Virus record (IMG/VR): IMGVR_UViG_3300050119_000054
Location: 1-38,681 of that record
Source: a virus
DNA: 38,681 nucleotides
Direction: 5' to 3' (one strand)
Below the pieces are notes generated by a model. That model was not told where the DNA came from. It made no database searches and saw only the letters and a list, made by a program, of their open reading frames with translations. Shown here piece by piece: positions 19,690 to 27,881 of this stretch. Numbering within the stretch: position 1 is the stretch's first letter; every line of letters starts with the position of its first letter. The position numbers and the translations under genes were made by a program.

Positions 19690-19724
19690 TTATCCACAGA
19701 TTTATGCCCTATTTTTGTGGATAA
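19690..19724. other. Inverted pair of DnaA boxes (candidate origin)
   Basis: TTATCCACA (19690-19698), a perfect consensus DnaA box, faces TGTGGATAA (19716-19724), its exact inverse, 17 bp apart. It lies in an AT-rich gap between divergent operons. It may be a host-DnaA-dependent origin or a DnaA-regulated promoter. It competes with the iteron-type candidate at 9896-9960. Confidence 0.5.
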
Positions 19725-19733
19725 ATCAGGGCT

Positions 19734-19761
19734 TTGATTTAAACAAATTGTGCGGTATTAT
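19734..19761 (+). promoter_or_regulatory. Promoter of the packaging/virion operon
   Basis: TTGATT (19734-19739), 16-bp spacer, TATTAT (19756-19761). AAACAAAT (19741-19748) lies in the spacer. It precedes the first virion-side gene by about 30 bp. Confidence 0.5.
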
Positions 19762-19790
19762 ATAAACATACTATTTAATAGGGGTTAAAA

Positions 19791-20018
19791 ATGTCTCGAG
19801 ACAGCAAACCAGAATACGAAGCTAGTTACGGCGGCGGTGCAGTTGAACACGAAAAATACTGCATGCCAAGCGGTTACAAGCAAGTCACTGAAGAGATGAA
19901 CCGCATGTCTAAATATCCAGGCTGGAACAGCAGAGCAGACGACCAAGCCGCGTATCCACGGGCCAAAATGGAAGGCGCGAAGAGTCGTAAACAAGAGATG
20001 GGCGGCAAAGGTTTGTAA
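19791..20018 (+). CDS. Small Gly/Lys-rich protein, first gene of the virion operon
   Basis: 75 residues, hydrophilic with Gly, Lys and Met ([20 protein letters not shown]). AGGGGT precedes the ATG. No motif recognised. Position before the small terminase suggests a packaging-related or late regulatory role. Confidence 0.6.
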   Translation: MSRDSKPEYEASYGGGAVEHEKYCMPSGYKQVTEEMNRMSKYPGWNSRADDQAAYPRAKMEGAKSRKQEMGGKGL

Positions 20019-20049
20019 TACACGTTTCCGGCACTAAAAGAGAAAACAC

Positions 20050-20433
20050 ATGGCAGAACGAATAGCTCACTTCAATGAAAAGTATGCAGAATGGATGGAC
20101 GGAAAAGCCATCGACCTTTTTAAGGAAGGAAAGAGCATTACTGCCGTGTGTTGCGCACTTGAAATAGACCGCGACACATATTATGAATGGCGCAACAACC
20201 CGGCCCATCCTTTTTACAGAGCGGCAAGACGTGGTGAAATGCTCTCGCAATCTTATCTTGAATCAAAAGGAATGGACGGAATTTTCGGGGAAACTGAAAG
20301 CTTTGCTGGCTCAAGCTGGCAATTCATCATGAAAAACCGCTTTCGTGACAGCTACTCAGACCAGCAAAAGCCCGAGAATAACAGCGCGGTTGAGATGCTT
20401 TTGACTATGCTGGCGAACAAAGAAAAAGATTAA
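20050..20433 (+). CDS. Terminase small subunit (probable)
   Basis: 127 residues. A helix-turn-helix near the N-terminus (AIDLFKEGKSITAVCCALEI, DRDTYYEWRNNPAHPFYRAA) fits small terminases that recognise the pac site. The middle (SWQFIMKNRFRDSYSDQQKP) matches the terminase-small-subunit pattern of KNR(F/Y)RD. It is followed, after four small genes, by the large terminase. AAGAGAAAA precedes the ATG. Confidence 0.75.
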   Translation: MAERIAHFNEKYAEWMDGKAIDLFKEGKSITAVCCALEIDRDTYYEWRNNPAHPFYRAARRGEMLSQSYLESKGMDGIFGETESFAGSSWQFIMKNRFRDSYSDQQKPENNSAVEMLLTMLANKEKD

Positions 20434-20459
20434 TAAGTATCAAAAAAGAGAGAAAATCA

Positions 20460-20843
20460 ATGGAAGAAACAAACGAACCTATGCAAGATAGCAATCGCTA
20501 TGAGCTTGCAGAATGGATACATAAAACCGTCTTAAAAAGAGTCAACGAGTCTCTCAAGCAAGAAAAATCACAGCTTGATAGCTACAAATCAAAACTACAA
20601 TCAAAATATGAAGACGTGAGCGAGTCATTGCGTCAAATACAGGCGACTTGCGATACATACTCGCGTGGGTTAAAGGCGCACGAAGACAAGATAGAAGCTC
20701 AAGAGCGAGCATTATCTGATAGACATGGGAGCTTACAGCATATTTACGACAAGATGATACGCATTGAGCAACTGTTACAGCGTGGCGAATGGCCTGGAAT
20801 ATTACCGCCGATTGATTTAAATTTTTCCGAGAGTGATGAATAA
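20460..20843 (+). CDS. Coiled-coil protein, unknown function
   Basis: 127 residues, predominantly coiled coil (about 28-105, for example KQEKSQLDSYKSKLQSKYED), with a Pro-rich end (GEWPGILPPIDLNF). AAGAGAGAAAA precedes the ATG, and its stop overlaps the next ATG (TAATG). A packaging accessory is possible from position. Confidence 0.65.
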   Translation: MEETNEPMQDSNRYELAEWIHKTVLKRVNESLKQEKSQLDSYKSKLQSKYEDVSESLRQIQATCDTYSRGLKAHEDKIEAQERALSDRHGSLQHIYDKMIRIEQLLQRGEWPGILPPIDLNFSESDE

Positions 20844-21028
20844 TGGACGCACAATCTTTCAACGAAAACATTACAATCCTCACTGATAGCGAAGAAAAAG
20901 TCATTGAAATAATCAAATCACACCACGTCATGCAAGACCAGTTTAGGCAATTAACATTACATATTGAAGAGTGTTACGGGCGCATTGAGCGGTTGAGATT
21001 GCTTGTTGAGTCTAAAATACTATCATGA
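20843..21028 (+). CDS. Small helical protein, unknown function
   Basis: 61 residues, charged and helical (EEKVIEIIKSHHVMQDQFRQ). Joined to both neighbours by stop/start overlaps. Perhaps a partner of the preceding coiled-coil protein. Unrecognised. Confidence 0.6.
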   Translation: MDAQSFNENITILTDSEEKVIEIIKSHHVMQDQFRQLTLHIEECYGRIERLRLLVESKILS

Positions 21029-21210
21029 CCGTGAGTTACTACTGGCATGAGTTTATCGATAACCCTGATTTAAAAAAATACTTGGTCATGCAGCGAAGAG
21101 ACAGATACTATGACCTGGTAGACTTACGCAATGGCCGAAAGGTTTTAACATCCACAATGGACTTGAGCGAGTATCTAAAACATGAAGACTCAAAACCTAC
21201 AGGCAAGTGA
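21025..21210 (+). CDS. Small protein, unknown function
   Basis: 61 residues, aromatic and basic (TVSYYWHEFIDNPDLKKYLV). ATGA overlap with the previous gene; 29-bp overlap with the next. Unrecognised. Confidence 0.55.
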   Translation: MTVSYYWHEFIDNPDLKKYLVMQRRDRYYDLVDLRNGRKVLTSTMDLSEYLKHEDSKPTGK

Positions 21211-21379
21211 AGAGGATAGAACCTATAGACAGCACATGATTATGATGTTGCGTGCTATGGGTCACGAAGACATTCCGCACCGTATTATGACAGACGATCA
21301 ATTGCGTAATGCCGTTGAGGATTGCAAGATTAAGTTTTTGCGTAAATTACAAGTAGAAGCCGAATGCAATCAATCTTGA
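21182..21379 (+). CDS. Small protein upstream of the large terminase
   Basis: 65 residues, charged helical (YRQHMIMMLRAMGHEDIPHR). The start lies inside the previous gene; ATG 21236 is an alternative. It overlaps the terminase start by 16 bp. Unrecognised. Confidence 0.55.
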   Translation: MKTQNLQASEEDRTYRQHMIMMLRAMGHEDIPHRIMTDDQLRNAVEDCKIKFLRKLQVEAECNQS

Positions 21380-22908
21380 TGCAAGATGCTTTATTAAAAC
21401 TAAAGGACTTTCAGTACTTCGCAGAGTCTTTTTTTCGTATTCGCACTAAGTCGGGCAGCGTTGACAAGTTTGTGCTCAATCGTGCTCAGTTATATATTCA
21501 CGCGCGCATTGAGGCGCAACTTAAAGAGACGGGGAAAGTTAGAGCAATCATCCTTAAAGGCAGGCAACAAGGATGCTCAACATACGTACAGGCTCGTTAC
21601 TTTCATAAGACAATTACAAACCGCGGTATAAAAACTTTTATCCTGACCCATGAGGCAAGCGCAACAAAAAACTTATTTGATATGACAAAAAGGTATTATG
21701 AGTATCTGCCCGCTGGACTTATCCCAAGAGCAAACAGAGATAGCCAAAAGGAGCTTAAGTTTGAGTCAATCGATTCAGGATATGCTATCGGTACGGCCGG
21801 GTCAAAGGGCACGGGACGCTCACAAACAGTTCAGTTGTTACATGGCTCAGAAGTATCATTTTGGCCAAACGCAGCAGAGCATGCACAAGGCTTGATGCAA
21901 GCAGTTGGCGACCAAAATGATACAGAGATAATCCTTGAGTCCACGGCAAACGGTATTGGCAACTACTTTCATTCTGTGTGGATTGCAGCAGAGCAAGGCA
22001 AGTCAAACTTTCAAGCCATCTTCGTTCCGTGGTACTGGCAGCCCGAGTATAAAGCATATTATAGTCAATCTCATGACGAGATATATTTAAGCGCCGAAGA
22101 GCAGCAATTGCTAGATGTTTACGCTGGCAATGGCATGACGCGTGAGCACATCTATTGGCGCAGGTTTAAAATCGGCCAGTTCAGCAACGACCATGAGCTA
22201 GGTGTAAGGCTATTTAATCAAGAGTATCCATGCTGCGCTAAAGATGCGTTTCTTAACCCGGTTGAGGATACTTTTATACCGTCTCATTTTGTGCTTGCAG
22301 CTCGTAACGCTAAAGTTGAGAGCGCAGCACAAACGCTTGTCATAGGCGTTGACCCCGCAATTGGTGACAATGACCGTTGCGTTATCATTAAGCGCAAAGG
22401 ACGCATTGCATATGACTGCGAGATACTGCGCAATCACAATACAATGGAGTTGGCAGGTAAGCTTAAGACCATGATTGATAAATTCAAGCCTACAAAGGTA
22501 TTCATCGACTGCATTGGCATAGGCGCGGGCGTTGTGGATAGGTTGCAAGAGATGGGATACCCATGCGTTGAGGGCGTAAACGTTGCCAGGTCTGCCAATG
22601 ACAAAGAGCGTTTCGCAAACCTACGCGCTGAGCTATGGAGTGAGATGCGAGACTGGCTAACTGGAGAAATACCTGTACAAATACCAGATAGCGACGAGAT
22701 ACACGCCGATTTATGCAGCCTGGGCTACAAGCACAAGAGCAACGGCCAGTTATTAATTGAGTCAAAAGATGATTTACGCAAGCGCGGTATGCCATCCTGT
22801 GACTTAGCGGATGCTCTTATGCTCACATTTTCATCAGGGCAGTATCTAGGAGAGTCATCCTTCAAAGCTTCATTTATGCCCGAACAACATCGTTCAATGT
22901 TTACCTGA
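21364..22908 (+). CDS. Terminase large subunit (packaging ATPase/nuclease)
   Basis: 514 residues. The ATPase domain has KGRQQGCST (65-73) as Walker A, unusual in having Cys where Lys or a hydrophobic residue is common, TFILTHEA, and IILESTANG with Glu192 as the Walker B/catalytic carboxylate. The nuclease domain has VIGVDPAIGD (Asp330), VFIDCIGIG and DLADALML as the three acidic sites of an RNase H fold. It should translocate DNA into the prohead at the portal and cut it by the headful mechanism typical of P22-like phages. Confidence 0.93.
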   Translation: MQSILMQDALLKLKDFQYFAESFFRIRTKSGSVDKFVLNRAQLYIHARIEAQLKETGKVRAIILKGRQQGCSTYVQARYFHKTITNRGIKTFILTHEASATKNLFDMTKRYYEYLPAGLIPRANRDSQKELKFESIDSGYAIGTAGSKGTGRSQTVQLLHGSEVSFWPNAAEHAQGLMQAVGDQNDTEIILESTANGIGNYFHSVWIAAEQGKSNFQAIFVPWYWQPEYKAYYSQSHDEIYLSAEEQQLLDVYAGNGMTREHIYWRRFKIGQFSNDHELGVRLFNQEYPCCAKDAFLNPVEDTFIPSHFVLAARNAKVESAAQTLVIGVDPAIGDNDRCVIIKRKGRIAYDCEILRNHNTMELAGKLKTMIDKFKPTKVFIDCIGIGAGVVDRLQEMGYPCVEGVNVARSANDKERFANLRAELWSEMRDWLTGEIPVQIPDSDEIHADLCSLGYKHKSNGQLLIESKDDLRKRGMPSCDLADALMLTFSSGQYLGESSFKASFMPEQHRSMFT

Positions 22909-22950
22909 TGACGTGCTACACTATCTGTATTATTTTAAATAGGATTTAAA

Positions 22951-25011
22951 ATGGCACGTAAAAACCCTGTAATGGCACAAAAGATAAGAGATTGCGTAGA
23001 AACGTGGGAAAATTACTGGCACGATAACAAAAATAACTACATAGAGTACGTGCAATTCATTTTTGGAAATCAATGGCTGGATGAAGAGGCGAGAGTATTT
23101 GAAACTTACAAAAAGATACCGCTAACGTTTAATAAGATTGCGCCTCTTGCTAACCACATGCTTGGAGAACAACGACAAAACACTCCTACCCTTGAATGCG
23201 TTCCGGAAGAGGATACCCCGGAAGAAACTGCAGAGGTACGCGAAGCATTGGTCAAAGATATCACGCTTAATAGTGATACATCTGTAGTGTTTCAGACTGC
23301 GTTTCAGTGCGCAATTACAGGCGGTTATGGTGCTTTCTATGTCGACACAGAATACGAGAGTGATTATTCATTTGACCAAGTTATACGTATTCGCAAGATT
23401 GAAATACCCACGCGTTGCTATTGGGACACTAGCTCAATCAGCCCAACTAAAGTAGATGGATTGCACGCAGGGTTTCGTACTCGCATGTCCCGAGAAAAGT
23501 GCGCGGCGTTGTATGGCAAGAAAGTAGAGCAATCAATCCCTCCATCAAATCTCGAGGAAGGCTCAGTATCCAATGACGATGAATCGGTTACGATATACAC
23601 CCATTGGGAACGTGAGTACATGACTACCAAGCTGTACAAGCTAAGCAATGGCAAAACAGTTGACGATGAAGGTTTTAGAGACTTAGAGTGTATAGAAATA
23701 GATGGAAAAGAAATGCTACTTGATGACGGCGAACTTGTGACAATAGAGGGAAAACGTAGCAGCCCAAGATACAAAGTGCGTAAGTATGTCTATGCAGGAG
23801 ACTACGAACTTGAAGCCGAAGATTTTCCCAGCCAGCAATTGCCTCTTGTGTTCGTTGACCAAAACTCATTTTTCAATAAAGAGGGCAGCCAGGTTACGCG
23901 CTCGTTTTTTAAAGACACTAAAGACGCTCAGCGTTATATCAACTATCTTGGCACGCAATCAGCATACCTGGTTAAGATAGGACGTTACGACCAGTTCTTA
24001 ATTGCAGCAGGTAATGCGCGCAGCAATGATACTGCTCAAATATGGCGCGACCCCTCAAACATACAAGGTGGCTTAAAGTTCGACGAAGTGGCGAGTGGAT
24101 TCACTCCTCAGCAATTAAAACCGCCAGAATTGTCAGTATCATTAACACAGCAATATGAGCGTGCGGAACGTGACATACAGACCTGTACGGGCATGTACAA
24201 CACAATGACCGGAGACCAAGGCAATGAGACATCTAAGTTGGCTATTGACGCTCGCACTAAGCGCGGAAATTTTAATACTTTTGTACCAAAAGATTCATTA
24301 GATAGAGCAATTACGGTTTGTGGTGAGATAGTAAACGAGATGATACCGTTTATTTATGACACAGAACGCACAATGATGCTTGGCATGAAAGATACTGGCT
24401 CAACCGCGGTAACTCTTAATAAGTCACAAGACATTTACGGCGGTAAAATACAAAACGACATGACAAAAGGCCGATACAAGATACGCTTAATGCCTGGGCC
24501 AAGCTTCGAGGGGCAGAAACAAGAGGCTTTAAACTCAATGCAGCTTATACTTCAAGCAAACCCACAGCTTTTTAATTTAATTGCAGATTTATACGTTGAA
24601 AACTTGCCATTGATGAACAATTTGCAGCTTCGTAACCGGCTTAAAACCATTGTGCCGCCCGAGGTCATCGAAGCGGGCAAAACAGGACAGCCAGTGCCAC
24701 CAAAACCACAGCCACCAGACCCAATGATTGAAGTGAAGATGAAAGAGCTTGCATTGCAAGAAGAGAAGTTGAAGATTGAGCAAGAAAAATTACAGATGCA
24801 AGGCGTAGAAACAGGCCAGCAGTTGCAGATGAAATGGCAAGAACTAGAAGCCAAGCGAGAAGAAGCGGCGGCCAAACTAAAAGAAATGGAGTTGAGATAC
24901 ATGGCTGAGACTGGGCGCATGGAGGCGGATGCAAGTATCGCTCATGCTAACAACATAGTTAAATTGCTAGTAAGCGCACATAAACAACCAAAAAAAGAGG
25001 GTAACGAATGA
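22951..25011 (+). CDS. Portal protein, P22 gp1 type
   Basis: 686 residues, near the 725 of P22 gp1. NYIEYVQFIFGNQWLDEEAR and PLTFNKIAPLANHMLGEQRQ are typical of the N-terminus. The C-terminal ~90 residues form a long Gln/Glu-rich coiled coil (EEKLKIEQEKLQMQG), the position of P22's barrel. It should form the dodecameric ring for DNA entry and exit. The stop overlaps the scaffold start (ATGA). Confidence 0.92.
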   Translation: MARKNPVMAQKIRDCVETWENYWHDNKNNYIEYVQFIFGNQWLDEEARVFETYKKIPLTFNKIAPLANHMLGEQRQNTPTLECVPEEDTPEETAEVREALVKDITLNSDTSVVFQTAFQCAITGGYGAFYVDTEYESDYSFDQVIRIRKIEIPTRCYWDTSSISPTKVDGLHAGFRTRMSREKCAALYGKKVEQSIPPSNLEEGSVSNDDESVTIYTHWEREYMTTKLYKLSNGKTVDDEGFRDLECIEIDGKEMLLDDGELVTIEGKRSSPRYKVRKYVYAGDYELEAEDFPSQQLPLVFVDQNSFFNKEGSQVTRSFFKDTKDAQRYINYLGTQSAYLVKIGRYDQFLIAAGNARSNDTAQIWRDPSNIQGGLKFDEVASGFTPQQLKPPELSVSLTQQYERAERDIQTCTGMYNTMTGDQGNETSKLAIDARTKRGNFNTFVPKDSLDRAITVCGEIVNEMIPFIYDTERTMMLGMKDTGSTAVTLNKSQDIYGGKIQNDMTKGRYKIRLMPGPSFEGQKQEALNSMQLILQANPQLFNLIADLYVENLPLMNNLQLRNRLKTIVPPEVIEAGKTGQPVPPKPQPPDPMIEVKMKELALQEEKLKIEQEKLQMQGVETGQQLQMKWQELEAKREEAAAKLKEMELRYMAETGRMEADASIAHANNIVKLLVSAHKQPKKEGNE

Positions 25012-25913
25012 GTGAATCAAGAGTAGATAGTTTATTGCTGGGTTTAGTCCCTGAGCCAACAGTATTAGTGGATGATGTCAGACCAGTTGAAGACCGTAAG
25101 CCAAACACGGTTGAGACGGATATTGGCCGCGATGATGTTCATGAAGACGAGCCAAGTGTAGAACATGAAGAAACAGAACTGACAAAACCGACAAAACCCA
25201 TTAAAGATAAAGTTGAGTCAGTTCCAACCGATGATTATGGCAATGAAGTCGTAAAGCAAGAAAAAACGTATACTGAGGCCGAAGTGCAGGCCATGATTCG
25301 CGACAGGTTAAGTCGAGGAAGGAAAGTAGAGCAGCCGCAACAGTATCAACCTCCCGTCCAGCAACCACAACAACAACGCCAAGAATTTGAATATGATGCT
25401 GATAATTCGGATAGCTGGGAAGCACAACTTGAGGGGTTTATCGAAAGCACGCTAACCAAACGCGAGCAAAAGGTTAAACAGATTCAGTGGCAACAACAAG
25501 AACAAGAGGCGCAAGCTAACTTCGAAGTAAGATTTAATGCAGGGGCAGCGAAGTATAGCGATTTCGAGTCAGTAGTTATCGGCAAGCCTTTAACAGCTCA
25601 AATGGTTACAGCAACGCGAGGCATGGATGACCCCGCAGCATTCATATATGCAGCAGCTAAAACACAAGCGCCAGAATTAGAAAGGATATCAAAACTTAGC
25701 GACCCATATTCACAGGCGGTTGAATTAGGGCGACTAGAGGAGCGTATGCGCAAGTCTCGTGCGTCTGTGAGTGGTGCGCCACGCCCTATCGACCAGATTA
25801 AAGGCGATAGCGTAGAAAAGGAACATCAACCACGGACATGGAGTATAGACGATAAATTACAGGCCGATGAGCGTGCAATGCGTAAAGAGCGTATGGGAAA
25901 TAGAAAAATTTGA
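25008..25913 (+). CDS. Scaffolding protein, P22 gp8 type
   Basis: 301 residues, like P22's 303. Acidic N-terminal half, Gln-rich middle (QQYQPPVQQPQQQRQEFEYD) and a basic helical end (ADERAMRKERMGNRK), the coat-binding hook expected of gp8. Its place between portal and coat supports it. It should direct procapsid assembly and then leave. Confidence 0.8.
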   Translation: MSESRVDSLLLGLVPEPTVLVDDVRPVEDRKPNTVETDIGRDDVHEDEPSVEHEETELTKPTKPIKDKVESVPTDDYGNEVVKQEKTYTEAEVQAMIRDRLSRGRKVEQPQQYQPPVQQPQQQRQEFEYDADNSDSWEAQLEGFIESTLTKREQKVKQIQWQQQEQEAQANFEVRFNAGAAKYSDFESVVIGKPLTAQMVTATRGMDDPAAFIYAAAKTQAPELERISKLSDPYSQAVELGRLEERMRKSRASVSGAPRPIDQIKGDSVEKEHQPRTWSIDDKLQADERAMRKERMGNRKI

Positions 25914-26164
25914 ACATGTGGGTTGAAGGTGAAAACACGTATACGGAGATATGCGCAGAGTGTATAAAAACTCTTTATTTTTATATTGGGGAGGATGTTG
26001 AGAAGGCTTACCCAGAAGAGCGCCTGGACATGGACGCTTTTGAAAAACTTTGCACAACGGCAACAGGATTACCAGTCGCATTTATGACGGATGAAAACAA
26101 AGTCACAATATGGCCTACGCCTAATTCAAATATGATGATCGGTGTATATTATGAGTTTGACTGA
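25910..26164 (+). CDS. Small protein resembling part of the gp4-type adaptor
   Basis: 84 residues from TTG 25910 overlapping the scaffold stop (ATG 25916 is the alternative). The C-terminal TGLPVAFMTDENKVTIWPTP ... GVYYEFD has the same pattern as MGLPRYIIIQPQTNLTVIQV ... YPGPSQPYL in the gp4-like protein at 27863. It may be a truncated duplicate of the adaptor's beta region, inserted between scaffold and coat. Function uncertain. Confidence 0.55.
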   Translation: MNMWVEGENTYTEICAECIKTLYFYIGEDVEKAYPEERLDMDAFEKLCTTATGLPVAFMTDENKVTIWPTPNSNMMIGVYYEFD

Positions 26165-26306
26165 ATACAATATGTAGCATAAACTATCAATTGATGCGTA
26201 GTAGGCCGAAATCCATCATTCGGGAATTGGAGTGTACACGCTTTCCTCCGAGCAATAGTAAAGGTGTTCCATCAGGAACGTATTTAATGTTGCCCAGGAG
26301 ATTACC
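26165..26306 (+). other. Gene-free leader of the coat gene
   Basis: 142 nt between the adaptor-like fragment and the coat gene. It contains a GTTCC/GGAAC hairpin (loop ATCA) and the coat ribosome site AGGAG (26296-26300). No convincing promoter is seen. It may help set the high coat expression by stabilising the mRNA end. Confidence 0.35.
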
Positions 26307-27572
26307 GTGGCCAATTTATTCCAAACAACGCAATACATACTCGATGAAGTATTCATTCGGTATATAAACTATTTAAACTTCGCAAAAGTTGCAAACAGAA
26401 ACCTCGAAGCAGACTTCAAAAATCTAAAATATGCAACTGGACAAACAATCAACTATCGTCTTGAAGAAAGATTTCTTGGTGGTTATGGCGCAACTGCTAC
26501 AGACGAAGCAGTAGTGCAAGTTGTTCGTCCTTTGACAATCGACACTCAGTTCAACTCATTAGTGTCTTTCAATGGTATGGAATTAACATTCGATCGTGCG
26601 CGTGACCAACCATACTTAGATATGATGTTGAAACCACGTGCTAAACGCTTAGCGAACAACGTTGAGTCATTCATTTGCGCTCAAAACTTCCAGCCTGCGG
26701 TTTATCAAACTACTGGTACCCCTGGTGTTCCAATCACATTACAGACTGTTTTAAACACAGATGCGTACATGACTGAACTCGGTATCCCCGAAGACGGTAA
26801 CAGATACTTTGCAAACAGCCCTGGCGTTTCAGCTGCTTTATCAGGTTCTTTGTACACTGTATTTAACATGACTGTTAACCGTGGCGCATTGATGGACGGC
26901 TTTATCGGTCACTTGTCAGGATTTGACTTCTTCAAGACTAACTTCTTGACTTATCAAACTGCGGGTACTGGTGAAACTGGTTCGTCTGGTGTTGCTGGGT
27001 TCTTGTTGGCAGGAACAATTACTAACGGCCCTATCAGCTCAGGAAATACTTTTGTATTGACTGGATTGATTGCAAGCCAACCACATCCGTTCAATGTTGG
27101 TGACAAGATACAATTTGCCCAGGCGGCAGGCGTGTTCATGGTCAACCCATTGGCGTCAGCAGGTCAAACAGGTGGATATATTCCATTGCAGCAAACGGCG
27201 CAGTTCGTTGTTGTGTCTTCAACTGTTTCTGATAGCGGTGGGAACGCTACAATCACAGTAAGCCCAACAATCGTCGTAAGTGGAGCACGTCAAAATATTT
27301 CTGGCGCGATTCCAAACGGTGCTCAATTGTTGCTTGCTGAAAGTCATAACGAATCAATTGCGTTTCATAATCAGGCTATTGTATTTGCAGCCCCTCCAAT
27401 CACTGAGTTAAAAGGTGGTGTTGAGGCGGTTACGACTTACAGTGACTTGTACAAAATGGCAATGACATACACGATAGGTTCTGATATTCGAAACTATGTC
27501 CAGTTAGACCGTTTAGATATCATCGCAGGTGTTGCAATCAACCCTGAATGGGCTGTAACTGTAATGTCCTAA
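26307..27572 (+). CDS. Major capsid protein, P22 gp5 type
   Basis: 421 residues, compared with 430 in P22. The opening NLFQTTQYILDEVFIRYINY and TGQTINYRLEERFLGGYG fit the P22 coat family (HK97 fold). The middle (about 230-330) is Gly/Ser/Thr-rich and probably corresponds to the family's inserted domain. Start is GTG 26307 with AGGAG 6 nt upstream. A stable GNRA hairpin follows the stop. Confidence 0.92.
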   Translation: MANLFQTTQYILDEVFIRYINYLNFAKVANRNLEADFKNLKYATGQTINYRLEERFLGGYGATATDEAVVQVVRPLTIDTQFNSLVSFNGMELTFDRARDQPYLDMMLKPRAKRLANNVESFICAQNFQPAVYQTTGTPGVPITLQTVLNTDAYMTELGIPEDGNRYFANSPGVSAALSGSLYTVFNMTVNRGALMDGFIGHLSGFDFFKTNFLTYQTAGTGETGSSGVAGFLLAGTITNGPISSGNTFVLTGLIASQPHPFNVGDKIQFAQAAGVFMVNPLASAGQTGGYIPLQQTAQFVVVSSTVSDSGGNATITVSPTIVVSGARQNISGAIPNGAQLLLAESHNESIAFHNQAIVFAAPPITELKGGVEAVTTYSDLYKMAMTYTIGSDIRNYVQLDRLDIIAGVAINPEWAVTVMS

Positions 27573-27579
27573 AGGTTTG

Positions 27580-27593
27580 GGGGCGCAAGCCCC
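27580..27593 (+). terminator. GNRA hairpin after the coat gene
   Basis: GGGGC-GCAA-GCCCC: five G-C pairs with a GCAA tetraloop, 8 nt after the coat stop, followed by TATTCTC. With so weak a T-tract it is more likely a partial terminator or an mRNA 3'-stabilising hairpin that raises coat over downstream tail products. Confidence 0.6.
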
Positions 27594-27629
27594 TATTCTC
27601 AATTCGCGAATCACGAATGAGGTATGTTC

Positions 27630-27881
27630 ATGGCAGAAGTTATCGACAAACAAGTTTTGTACCAAGGACGATGGGTATCAAGACAGCACTTCGCGGCCTT
27701 TATTTATAAAAAAGATGGCCAAAGATTAGTAAATAATTATGATGAATTTGCCAATTTAATTGCAAGCGGACTATGGTACGCAGAAAAAAAAGACATCCCA
27801 GAATTAAACAAAATAGAGCCAGAAAATAACGTGGTAGATATCAAACCCAAGAGGGTACGAAAATGTCGCAACCAACGATAA
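27630..27881 (+). CDS. Small virion-region protein, unknown function
   Basis: 83 residues from ATG 27630 (GAGG 7 nt upstream; ATG 27624 is too close to it). YQGRWVSRQHFAAFIYKKDG resembles short proteins found between coat and tail-neck genes. The end is Lys/Arg-rich. It overlaps the next gene by 19 bp. Possibly a head decoration or connector; unproven. Confidence 0.6.
   Translation: MAEVIDKQVLYQGRWVSRQHFAAFIYKKDGQRLVNNYDEFANLIASGLWYAEKKDIPELNKIEPENNVVDIKPKRVRKCRNQR

Noticed and set aside
19785-20250. Minus-strand ORFs opposite the first virion genes
   Set aside because: They are shadows of well-supported rightward genes with ribosome sites and a promoter.
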